From an uncultured Verrucomicrobiota bacterium (GTDB lineage Bacteria; Verrucomicrobiota; Kiritimatiellia; CAIQIC01; Lenti-01): a stretch of DNA of 38,725 nt. A program made the translations under genes and the position numbers. The notes beneath the pieces are model-generated. The model saw nothing but the letters and a program-made list of their open reading frames with translations, had not been told where the DNA came from and ran no database searches. Shown piece after piece: positions 1 through 6,584 of the stretch; position 1 is the first letter of the stretch; every line of letters starts with the position of its first letter. Location of the stretch: NCBI GenBank assembly GCA_937872095.1, contig CALMNW010000094.1:1-38725 (forward strand), in the 5' to 3' direction.

Positions 1-17
1 CACCTAGCCGTCACACG

Positions 18-129
18 CTTTCGGACATTCCCAAAAACTTTGCCCGATTTTTCCACGCTACGTAAAAACTTTGGCCGATTTTTCCACGCTACGTAAAAAC
101 TTTGGCCGATTTTTCCACGGCGTGGAAAA
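18..129. repeat. Left array of 31-bp-phased 19-bp dyads
   Basis: Three clear 19-bp dyads lie at 49-67, 80-98 and 111-129, each with 8-base half-sites around a 3-base spacer. The first two read TTTTCCAC-GCT-ACGTAAAA; the third reads TTTTCCAC-GGC-GTGGAAAA. A degenerate fourth (CTTTCGGA-CAT-TCCCAAAA) lies at 18-36. Starts are exactly 31 bp apart, close to three turns of B-DNA. The 12-base linkers ACTTTGGCCGAT (68-79 and 99-110) are identical and the one at 37-48 differs at one base, so 33-125 is also a 31-bp tandem repeat. Half-sites begin with T and end with A, the reverse of an intrinsic terminator. A protein-binding array or dispersed palindromic repeat is inferred; function unknown. Confidence 0.85.
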
Positions 130-136
130 CTCCGCC

Positions 137-192
137 CACGGCTTTTTCCCATGCACATAGTTAATTAACTATGTGCATGGGAAAAAGCCGTG
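137..192. repeat. Perfect 56-bp palindrome centred on TTAATTAA
   Basis: Two 28-base arms are exact reverse complements with no loop, centred between 164 and 165. The core CATAGTTAATTAACTATG (156-173) is AT-rich; the arms end in GGCTTTTTCCC / GGGAAAAAGCC. It begins 8 bases after the last dyad of the left array. A perfect inverted repeat this long could extrude as a cruciform or form a hairpin in RNA. It lacks a T-tract after the stem, so a standard intrinsic terminator is unlikely. A 16-base core copy recurs at 338-353. Confidence 0.9.
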
Positions 193-225
193 TTTCTCCG
201 AAACCCGGCGATACCTGTCGGCCCT

Positions 226-335
226 TCAGATGGCACACAAAAGCCGGTAATATAATTATATCTGCCTGTATGTAATGATGTTATGCCACAGATCATACTC
301 CGGCATGAGCCGCTTCCCAACCAAGAGCCATCTGA
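226..335. other. Nested inverted repeat, possible structured RNA or MITE-like relic
   Basis: TCAGATGGC (226-234) is an exact inverted repeat of GCCATCTGA (327-335). Inside it GCCGG (243-247) is complementary to CCGGC (300-304), and ATATAATTATAT (250-261) is a 12-bp palindrome. The segment is clearly richer in A+T than its surroundings and has no convincing ORF. It lies between two copies of the ATAGTTAATTAACTAT core. It could be a folded RNA, the remnant of a small inverted-repeat element, or chance pairing; sequence alone does not decide. Confidence 0.35.
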
Positions 336-337
336 TC

Positions 338-353
338 ATAGTTAATTAACTAT
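338..353. repeat. 16-bp palindrome ATAGTTAATTAACTAT
   Basis: This is an exact palindrome, identical to the 16-base core (157-172) of the 56-bp palindrome. It lies about 45 bp beyond the 3' end of the radical-SAM gene. Two copies of a TTAATTAA-centred palindrome 180 bp apart are unexpected in DNA of this GC content. It may be a binding site or an element boundary. Confidence 0.6.
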
Positions 354-396
354 ATGCAAGCGATGAGCCGCGATTTATGAAGCGCGGGGCGCGGGG

Positions 397-1539
397 TCAG
401 CAGGTGGTCCAGGCAGCAGCCTTGCGGGCGAGCGCGCCGCGGACGCCGAGGCTTTCGAGGCTCCGGACGCGGCCCCCGCCCTTCCGCGCGTTCAGGATGC
501 GCCGGACGGCCACCGGGCCCAGACCCGGCACGCGCAGCAGTTCCGCTTTGTCGGCGCGGTTCACGTCGACGGGAAAGCGCTCGGGATGGCGCCGGGCCCA
601 GTACTCCTTGGGATCGACGTCGAGCGGCAGGTTGCCGGTCGCGTCGAAGCCGATTTCGTCGGCGTCGAAACCATATTTGCGCAGAAGGAAATCGGTCTGG
701 TAGAGGCGGTGTTCGCGGGCGAGCAGGTCGGCGTTGGTGGCGGCGCTGGTCTCGCCGGGCAAGGTCGGATCGCCCAGCCCGCGCTGGTAGGCGCTGAAAT
801 AGATCCCATGCATGCCCAGGCGGCCGTAGAGGCCGCCCATGTAGCGCACGACTTCGCGGTCCGTTTCGTCGGACGCGCCGACGACGAACTGGGTGCTGGT
901 CTTGACGCGTTCGTAGCGGGCGCCCTTCGCCGTCAGCGCGGCGATGCGCTTGAGGGGGGCGATGACGGACTGGAGATAGTCCTTGCGGGCGGTGAGCTTG
1001 GCGAAGTGCTCCGCGCCCGCGGTCTCGATGTTCAGCGAGACGCCCGAGGCGAGCGATACGGCGCGGTCGATGGCGGCGTCCGACGCGCCGGGGATGATCT
1101 TGAGGTGCAGGATGCCGCGGAAGCGCTCGCGAAGGCGCAGGATTTCCGCCGTGGCGAGCATGCGGGCCATGGCGGCATCGGGGTTGCCGCACACGCCGCT
1201 GGTCAGGAAGAGGCCGACCACCTGCCCCGATTTCCAGTATGGCAGGAAGGCGCGCACGATTTCCTCGGGCGAGAGCGTGCAGCGCGGCGTGGCGTCGTGG
1301 CCCGCGCGCAAGGGGCAGTATTTGCAGTCGTTGGCGCAGGCATTGGACACCAGCGTCTTGAATAGCAGGCTGCGGCCGCCGTTCTGGAGCGTCACCGGGT
1401 AGAGCCAGCGGTCGTCCAGGCCCCGCTTGCGGCTGTCGCCCGTGCCGCACGAGGTGGCGCACGAGAGATCGTATTGCGCGTCGGCCGAGAGGATGCTCAG
1501 CTTTTCGCGCAGATCGGGAGCGGTGCGGATGAGGGGCAT
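397..1539 (-). CDS. Radical SAM protein with C-terminal helix-hairpin-helix (putative DNA modification/repair)
   Basis: This 380-residue protein carries the radical-SAM cluster motif C68-ANDC72-KYC75, which would bind a [4Fe-4S] cluster and S-adenosylmethionine. The N-terminal YDLSCATS segment and overall plan fit the family annotated as 'putative DNA modification/repair radical SAM protein' (COG4277/TIGR03916 type). Near the C-terminus, VPGLGPVAVRRILNARKGG is a helix-hairpin-helix of the kind that contacts the DNA backbone. The reaction is not established for this family. Such proteins often sit beside a uracil-DNA-glycosylase-like partner; none is visible here. The ATG at 1539 has no Shine-Dalgarno and lies 6 bases after a -10 box, so the mRNA may be leaderless. 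It is divergent from the HTH-EIIA gene. Family assignment is firm; a DNA role is inferred from the HhH. Confidence 0.85.
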   Translation of the reverse strand: MPLIRTAPDLREKLSILSADAQYDLSCATSCGTGDSRKRGLDDRWLYPVTLQNGGRSLLFKTLVSNACANDCKYCPLRAGHDATPRCTLSPEEIVRAFLPYWKSGQVVGLFLTSGVCGNPDAAMARMLATAEILRLRERFRGILHLKIIPGASDAAIDRAVSLASGVSLNIETAGAEHFAKLTARKDYLQSVIAPLKRIAALTAKGARYERVKTSTQFVVGASDETDREVVRYMGGLYGRLGMHGIYFSAYQRGLGDPTLPGETSAATNADLLAREHRLYQTDFLLRKYGFDADEIGFDATGNLPLDVDPKEYWARRHPERFPVDVNRADKAELLRVPGLGPVAVRRILNARKGGGRVRSLESLGVRGALARKAAAWTTC

Positions 1540-1545
1540 ATTTTG

Positions 1546-1574
1546 AGGATAACTGAACCGGCGTTCCGTTTCAA
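1546..1574 (-). promoter_or_regulatory. Sigma70-type promoter for the radical-SAM gene, probably leaderless
   Basis: On the minus strand TTGAAA (1574-1569) is separated by 17 bases from TATCCT (1551-1546). Only 6 bases lie between the -10 box and the ATG at 1539, so transcription should begin at or next to the start codon. No Shine-Dalgarno is present, which fits a leaderless mRNA. Confidence 0.55.
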
Positions 1575-1643
1575 GGGAAAGACCGGCAGAAATGGAGCCA
1601 GTCCGGACTTCGTTTCCGGACCCTACTTATTTTTCGCCGGCGA

Positions 1644-1672
1644 TTGACATCTTTGGACATGCAGTCTAGATT
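1644..1672 (+). promoter_or_regulatory. Sigma70-type promoter for the HTH-EIIA gene
   Basis: A perfect -35 box TTGACA (1644-1649) is followed after 17 bases by TAGATT (1667-1672). Predicted start is near 1679, giving a leader of about 26 bases that contains the GGGAGGA ribosome-binding site at 1692-1698 before the ATG at 1705. The same -10 hexamer occurs in the candidate GH57 promoter. Confidence 0.65.
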
Positions 1673-1704
1673 TTACGAACAGAGTCGAGTTGGGAGGAAA
1701 TCCG

Positions 1705-2373
1705 ATGCAAATGACGGTCAAAGATGCGGCGCAAGCCCTGAACGTGGCGGAAAAAACGGTGTACCGCTGGATCCAATCCGGGGGGCTGCCGGCCTACCGG
1801 GTGGCGGGCCAATACCGCATCAATCGCGCCATGCTGTTCGACTGGGCGACGTCCAAGCGGATCAATTTCTCGGCGATGGACCCCGCCAAAGACCCGGAAA
1901 ACATCCCCCTGCCCACCTTGGCGACGGCCCTGCAGGACGGCGGCATCCACTACCGCGTGGGCGGCGCGACCAAGCCGGAGATCCTGAAGGCGCTGGTGGG
2001 TTTGCTCAAGCTGCCCGACACGGTGAACCGCGATTTCCTCCTCCAGGCGCTCTTGGCCCGCGAGCAGCTTCAATCCACGGGCGTGGGCGACGGCATCGCC
2101 CTGCCGCACGTGCGCAACCCGGCGGTGCTGGAAATCGCCGTGCCGATGGTCTGCCTGTGCTTCCTCGAAGCGCCGATCGAATTCGAAGCGCTGGACGGCA
2201 AGCCCGTCCAGGTGCTCTTCGCCCCGCTCTCCCCCAACGTGCGCGTGCACCTGCACCTGCTCTCGCGCATTTCCTTCGCCCTGCGCAACCCGAAGTTCAA
2301 GGCGCTGCTGGCCAACCAAGGCCGGCGCGACGAAATTCTCGACGCCGCGCGGACGCTGGATCCCGAACCATAG
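1705..2373 (+). CDS. Excisionase-type HTH fused to PTS EIIA (nitrogen/fructose type) domain
   Basis: This is a 222-residue two-domain protein. Residues 2-50 are a MerR/excisionase-like winged helix (TVKDAAQALNVAEKTVYRWI... then YRVAGQYRINRAMLFDW) expected to bind DNA. Residues about 70-222 are a PTS EIIA domain; GDGIALPHVRNP places the phosphorylatable histidine at H135. The fusion suggests a regulator whose DNA binding or partner contacts respond to EIIA phosphorylation, and so to PEP or sugar status. No EIIB/EIIC permease is nearby, so sugar transport by this protein is unlikely. The start is the ATG at 1705 because GGGAGGA (1692-1698) precedes it; an upstream TTG at 1690 would overlap that site. 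It is convergent with the GH57 gene across a bidirectional terminator. Domains are clear; regulation of the amylases is inference. Confidence 0.9.
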   Translation: MQMTVKDAAQALNVAEKTVYRWIQSGGLPAYRVAGQYRINRAMLFDWATSKRINFSAMDPAKDPENIPLPTLATALQDGGIHYRVGGATKPEILKALVGLLKLPDTVNRDFLLQALLAREQLQSTGVGDGIALPHVRNPAVLEIAVPMVCLCFLEAPIEFEALDGKPVQVLFAPLSPNVRVHLHLLSRISFALRNPKFKALLANQGRRDEILDAARTLDPEP

Positions 2374-2390
2374 CGACGCGAAACGCGCAT

Positions 2391-2422
2391 AAAAAAGACT
2401 CCGCCGAAGCGGAGTCTTTTTT
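2391..2422. terminator. Bidirectional intrinsic terminator
   Basis: AAAAAAGACTCCGC (2391-2404) pairs fully with GCGGAGTCTTTTTT (2409-2422) around the tetraloop CGAA. The GC-rich stem has an A-run before it and a T-run after it, so it can stop transcription from both directions. It lies between the convergent HTH-EIIA and GH57 genes. Confidence 0.93.
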
Positions 2423-2439
2423 TATGGATGGGATGACCG

Positions 2440-5400
2440 CTACGGCAGCACGTAGCCGATGCGGTAGAAGGAGAACGAATCCACGGCGTTGGTATGCGTC
2501 AGTTCAATCGAATTGCCGTCGCCGATCCGGGCCGTTCCATCCACCAGCTGCCAGTTCTGCGTCGGGATCAGCATCGGCGTGGCATAGATGGCGTAGGTGG
2601 CGCCGGGAATGCTGTCGGCGACGCTGACCGTCATCCCGCGGCTGCCGGACACCAGGTCCATGCCGTGAATGACCGGCACTTCGTTGCTGCCCGACGACCG
2701 GATGACGTGCACGACGGCCGTGCTGTACTGCTCGTCCCCGCCGCTGGTCGTGCGGGTGATCCGCAGGTTGTCGAAGAAGAAGTCGCGCATCGAGTTGTTG
2801 GTGTCGCTGGTGCCGTTGTTGTAGGACCAGGCGCGGAACTGCTCGATGTCGCCGGCAAACGTTCCGACGTACTGGCGAAGCGTTCCGCCGACGGGCTGGA
2901 GGTCGACGGCGTACGCCCCGGGCGCGGTGACCGTGAAACCGACGTCCAGACCCGCATCGGTCCAGCCGATGTCGGTGGAGCCCAGCGAGGTGTTGTAGGT
3001 CATGTCGCCGCCGTTGAAATACACTTCCCAGAGGGTGGCCCCTTCGCCGTCCCGCAGGGCGACGCCGATCGAACCGCCGGCCTCCCAGATCCAGCCGTTC
3101 TTCATGAAGGCATGGAACGTGTCGCCGGCGGCCAGCGGCGAAGAGAACGTGCGGACGGCTTCCGACAGGTTCGTGCCCTCGTGCGACCAGAGGCCCCAGC
3201 CGTCGGCATCGATGAACTGGCCGGCGCTGGCGTCGCTGAACAGCGCCCAGACGCCGAAACCGGTGCCTTCGTTGCTGCCGTTGGTCCAGGAAGCATAGGC
3301 CGCGGCGGAATCCACGGCCGAGGTGGTGGTCACGGAAGAGCCGCTGCCCGCAATCTGACCGGAGAGCGTGATGACGTTGTCCCCCACCGTCAGAGAGGCC
3401 GGAAGCGCCCAGTGGGGGCTGTGGGCCATTTGGCCGCTGCCGCCGCTGAGCGCGTTGCTCCACGCCAGGTTGCCGGTCAAGTTGGTTCCGGCGGTACCTT
3501 GCAGGTTGAATTCGGTCACGGCATAAGCCACCGTGACCGTGCCGACCGCGGGATTGGTGATGACGATTCCATCCGACACGGGCGCCGCCGGGACGACGGC
3601 GAAGGTCCAGTCCTGGCCCCCGTTGTTGTCCCAGGTCGTGCCGTCGTTGAAGCACATGACGATGCTGGTGGCGGCCACCGGGATGGTGTAGGTGAAGCTC
3701 CAGTAGGCGCCGGTCGCGGACATGGCGTCGCCGGGCGTCGTGGTCCAGTTGGAACCGTTGTAGCCGTGATGGACGTTGACCGCGCCCACTCCGGCCAGGA
3801 TGCGGGAACTGGGATTGTACAGCACCTCGACGCTTTCCCCGGCGGCCGGGGTCGCCGGGATCAAGGCGACGCCGTTGACGAAGTCCGGGGCCTCGCAGTC
3901 GCGGATGGCGACCACCCAGTTGCTGCCGCCGTTGTTCTCCCAGAGATCCGCGCCGTCCGTGAAACAGAGTTCCAGCCGCGGGGCGTTGTCCGGAACGTCG
4001 TTGGTCGCGAACGCGATTTCGAACACGTTGCTGCTGCTGCGCGTCATGGCGGCCGTGGCCCAGTCGTCGCTGTTCGTGGAGAAGTGATAGAAGGCATAGA
4101 CGGTTGCCGACGTGGCGATGTCCGAACTCTTGGCCAGAAAGGTCACGGCGATCGGAGCGCAGTCGCTCGGTTCGCGCGGATCGAAGGAGGCGGAAGGCGG
4201 CGTATCGTCGGATACGGAGCAGATCGAGTAGTTGGCGCCGCCGTTGTTGTTGGTCGCGGAGACTTCGGCATCGCTGGCGACGACGTAGTATTCCACGCAT
4301 TGGCCCTGATCGAAGGATCCCAGATTCAGGTGCCAGGCGCCCTCGCCGTTCGCTTCCATGGCCGTCGCCGTCCAGGCGCCGCTGTCCACGGAAACGTGGA
4401 CCTGGATCAGCGTCGGCGGGCCGTTGGCGGTCAGGGCGTCGATCCAGAGATCCTCGCCGGGGTTCAGGGTCAGGTTGTCGGCGTGGTCGGGGCCCGGATA
4501 GCTGCTGACCGAGGAAATGCCCAGTTCGGGATCCGGCGCGGGGCCGACGTCGCCGACGGCGACGTGGATGATTTCGCTCTTGGAGACGTTGCCCAGGGAA
4601 TCCATGGCCTCGATGTAGTAATCGATCAGCACGTCGTCCTGGCCGGTGATCGCGGCGGAAAACATCTGGGCGCGGGCGGTGGGATCGGGGCAAACGGACA
4701 CCTTGGAGGCCGGATCCCACGAGCCGGTCATGGCGACGGCATTCCAGGCGTTGACTTCGTCGCCGCCGGCGTAGGTTTCGTTCTGGATGGAGGCGATGGG
4801 GTTGTAGCCATCCTTGTCGGTGCGCCACTTCAGGGTCACGCTGCCCAGGCCGCTGACGTCGTCCACGTAGCTCCACACGGTGAAGTCGGAGGGATCGGGA
4901 TCGTTTTCATCCCACATGTAGGAGCCCGGGTTGTAGTAATTCCGCTGGGGCGGGAAAATGCTGGGACCCTTGTTGTCGCTGCCCGGATGGCGATCGATGA
5001 CCTTCTGGGCCTGTTCGATGGCCAGGTTGCAGGCCCGGGTCACGTAGCCGTCCCAAGCCTCGCCGCTGTAATCCCAATACCAGTAGCAGCTCGTTTCGCC
5101 GTTCAGGTAGAAATGCCAGGCCTTGGCGGTATCGCTGCCGATGCCCCATTCCACGTCGTTCATGGAATAAGTGTTTTCGAGGGTGTCGGCCAGAATCACG
5201 CGGTTCTGCGCGGCGACCAGCACCGACCACGACCAGCGGTCCGGGTTCGTGCCGCTTTGGTAGTCCGAAGACAGCCATTTTTCGTAGTACGGCGTGCCGC
5301 CGTCGATGCCGATCCAGGAGCCGGGCTCGACGTGGATCACGTCGGACGCCGCCGGGGGATACAGGCTCAGGTAGTCCTGAACGGAGGTGTATTCAAAGTC

Positions 5401-6447
5401 GCCGTTGCCCTGAACCATGTCCAGGAACAGGTTTTGCTGTCCGTTCCAGGCGTCGGAGTTCTTCATGCCGTAGTTGTCGCCGTCGCTGTGCAGGAGAAGC
5501 AGCATGGGCTTGCTGGCGTTGTTGTTCGCGGAAATTTCGCCGCCCCAGACGTTTTCGGGCTTGAAGGCCCCATAGCCGCCGCGGCCGTTTTCGTTGCCCT
5601 CGTAGCGCCCGCCGGGAACCGCGATGATCTTCTGGATGGATCCGGTTTCCGGATCCACGTGCTGCACGTAGTGCGGCTGGTAGGACCAGGGCGCCAGGAC
5701 CTTCGTCGGCGCCCAGACGTTCGGGAGCTGCACCCATTCGCTGCCGAGGGAATCCGCGCTGCCGTTGACCATGTCCGCCGCGTTGGGCTTGCAGGAACTG
5801 GCCGAACTCCAGGGGAAGTCGGACACCGTGCGGAACAGATGGCCGTTGTCGACGATCACCCATTCCAGTCCCTCCTCCACCAAGGCCGGGATGATGGTTT
5901 CGTCGAACGCGCATTCCGGCGGCCAGAAACCCTTGGAATACTCGGAGGTGCCCCAATGATCCATGTACTGTTCCTTGTGCAGACGGATCTGCATGATCAT
6001 GGATTCCTTGCAGGTCAGGGGCATCAGGCTGTGGTGATAGGAAATGCCCACCATGTCCAGGCGCGGGTTGCCCAGAGACGTCTTTTTGTCGTTGCGCGCC
6101 GACTTGTAGTTCGCGGTGGTATAGCCGAGGGCATCCGCGTTTTCCGCCAAGGAACCCGAAAAGCTGCATTGGGACCCCGCGTGAGCCATGCCCCGGTCAT
6201 GCGCATAACTCACGGCGGCGGGCGGCCAGTACTGGTAGGCGCTCTGGCGGTCGCCGTCGAACACGCTGCCCACGATGCTATAGGGCATGCGGCCGTTGCT
6301 ATCCGCCACCACGGCGTTTTCGTACGGATAGTAGATCGGCTGGTGCATGTGCCACAGGTGCGTGACGTGGATCGGCACCGCCTGCGCCGCCGCCGCGCCG
6401 ATGAAGATTCCGCCCGCCGCCCAGATCGCCGCCCGATTCATGTTCAT
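2440..6447 (-). CDS. Secreted GH57-like alpha-glucan hydrolase with starch-binding modules
   Basis: This 1335-residue exported protein starts with a signal peptide (1-23, AQA/V). The catalytic region (about 24-510) has the GH57 hallmarks HLWHMHQPIYYP (30-41) and FWPPECAFDE (174-183), where E178 is the expected nucleophile. A later HSDGDNYG carries a candidate acid/base Asp. GH57 enzymes act on alpha-1,4/1,6-glucans. After Ig-like sequence come about three CBM25/53-like modules, each ending in a variant of 'DG..W.NNGG..W' (NNNGGANYSICS, LWENNGGSNWVVA, WDNNGGQDWTFA). These modules typically bind starch or glycogen. A beta-rich domain and the tail FSFYRIGYVLP follow. The ATG at 6447 has AGAGGTAGG just upstream. 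The gene lies between a bidirectional terminator and the GH13 gene, with its own candidate promoter. Substrate and linkage specificity are not readable. Confidence 0.85.
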   Translation of the reverse strand: MNMNRAAIWAAGGIFIGAAAAQAVPIHVTHLWHMHQPIYYPYENAVVADSNGRMPYSIVGSVFDGDRQSAYQYWPPAAVSYAHDRGMAHAGSQCSFSGSLAENADALGYTTANYKSARNDKKTSLGNPRLDMVGISYHHSLMPLTCKESMIMQIRLHKEQYMDHWGTSEYSKGFWPPECAFDETIIPALVEEGLEWVIVDNGHLFRTVSDFPWSSASSCKPNAADMVNGSADSLGSEWVQLPNVWAPTKVLAPWSYQPHYVQHVDPETGSIQKIIAVPGGRYEGNENGRGGYGAFKPENVWGGEISANNNASKPMLLLLHSDGDNYGMKNSDAWNGQQNLFLDMVQGNGDFEYTSVQDYLSLYPPAASDVIHVEPGSWIGIDGGTPYYEKWLSSDYQSGTNPDRWSWSVLVAAQNRVILADTLENTYSMNDVEWGIGSDTAKAWHFYLNGETSCYWYWDYSGEAWDGYVTRACNLAIEQAQKVIDRHPGSDNKGPSIFPPQRNYYNPGSYMWDENDPDPSDFTVWSYVDDVSGLGSVTLKWRTDKDGYNPIASIQNETYAGGDEVNAWNAVAMTGSWDPASKVSVCPDPTARAQMFSAAITGQDDVLIDYYIEAMDSLGNVSKSEIIHVAVGDVGPAPDPELGISSVSSYPGPDHADNLTLNPGEDLWIDALTANGPPTLIQVHVSVDSGAWTATAMEANGEGAWHLNLGSFDQGQCVEYYVVASDAEVSATNNNGGANYSICSVSDDTPPSASFDPREPSDCAPIAVTFLAKSSDIATSATVYAFYHFSTNSDDWATAAMTRSSSNVFEIAFATNDVPDNAPRLELCFTDGADLWENNGGSNWVVAIRDCEAPDFVNGVALIPATPAAGESVEVLYNPSSRILAGVGAVNVHHGYNGSNWTTTPGDAMSATGAYWSFTYTIPVAATSIVMCFNDGTTWDNNGGQDWTFAVVPAAPVSDGIVITNPAVGTVTVAYAVTEFNLQGTAGTNLTGNLAWSNALSGGSGQMAHSPHWALPASLTVGDNVITLSGQIAGSGSSVTTTSAVDSAAAYASWTNGSNEGTGFGVWALFSDASAGQFIDADGWGLWSHEGTNLSEAVRTFSSPLAAGDTFHAFMKNGWIWEAGGSIGVALRDGEGATLWEVYFNGGDMTYNTSLGSTDIGWTDAGLDVGFTVTAPGAYAVDLQPVGGTLRQYVGTFAGDIEQFRAWSYNNGTSDTNNSMRDFFFDNLRITRTTSGGDEQYSTAVVHVIRSSGSNEVPVIHGMDLVSGSRGMTVSVADSIPGATYAIYATPMLIPTQNWQLVDGTARIGDGNSIELTHTNAVDSFSFYRIGYVLP

Positions 6448-6494
6448 GACCTACCTCTGCCCTGCCGAATGTGTTCGCTCAACCCGCTTCGTTC

Positions 6495-6529
6495 AATCTA
6501 CGCCCGGCCTCCGCACCGTTCAAGCGTTT
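6495..6529 (-). promoter_or_regulatory. Candidate GH57 promoter with overlapping AAACGCTTG operator
   Basis: On the minus strand TTGAAC (6523-6518) is followed after 17 bases by TAGATT (6500-6495). AAACGCTTG (6529-6521) overlaps the -35 box. It fits the AANCGNTT core seen in many LacI-family operators. The same nine bases overlap the candidate -35 box of the GH13 gene at a similar distance from its start codon. Confidence 0.5.
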
Positions 6530-6546
6530 CGTCTGCCGTTCGTTAT

Positions 6547-6574
6547 GAAGGCCGGGCGTTTCGGCCCGGCCTTC
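6547..6574 (-). terminator. GC-rich hairpin after the GH13 gene
   Basis: GAAGGCCGGGC (6547-6557) pairs perfectly with GCCCGGCCTTC (6564-6574) around a 6-base loop. It begins 10 bases past the GH13 stop codon. No T-run follows on the minus strand, so it is either a weak or factor-assisted terminator, or a 3'-end-stabilising hairpin. Confidence 0.55.
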
Positions 6575-6584
6575 GTCGTTCGTT

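Noticed and set aside
18-129. CRISPR array (31-bp periodic repeat)
   Set aside because: The 12-base linkers are nearly identical rather than unique spacers, the repeat is a 19-bp dyad, and no cas gene is present.
3002-3298. Small plus-strand ORFs within the hydrolase genes
   Set aside because: No ribosome-binding site or recognisable domain; they are explained as shadows.
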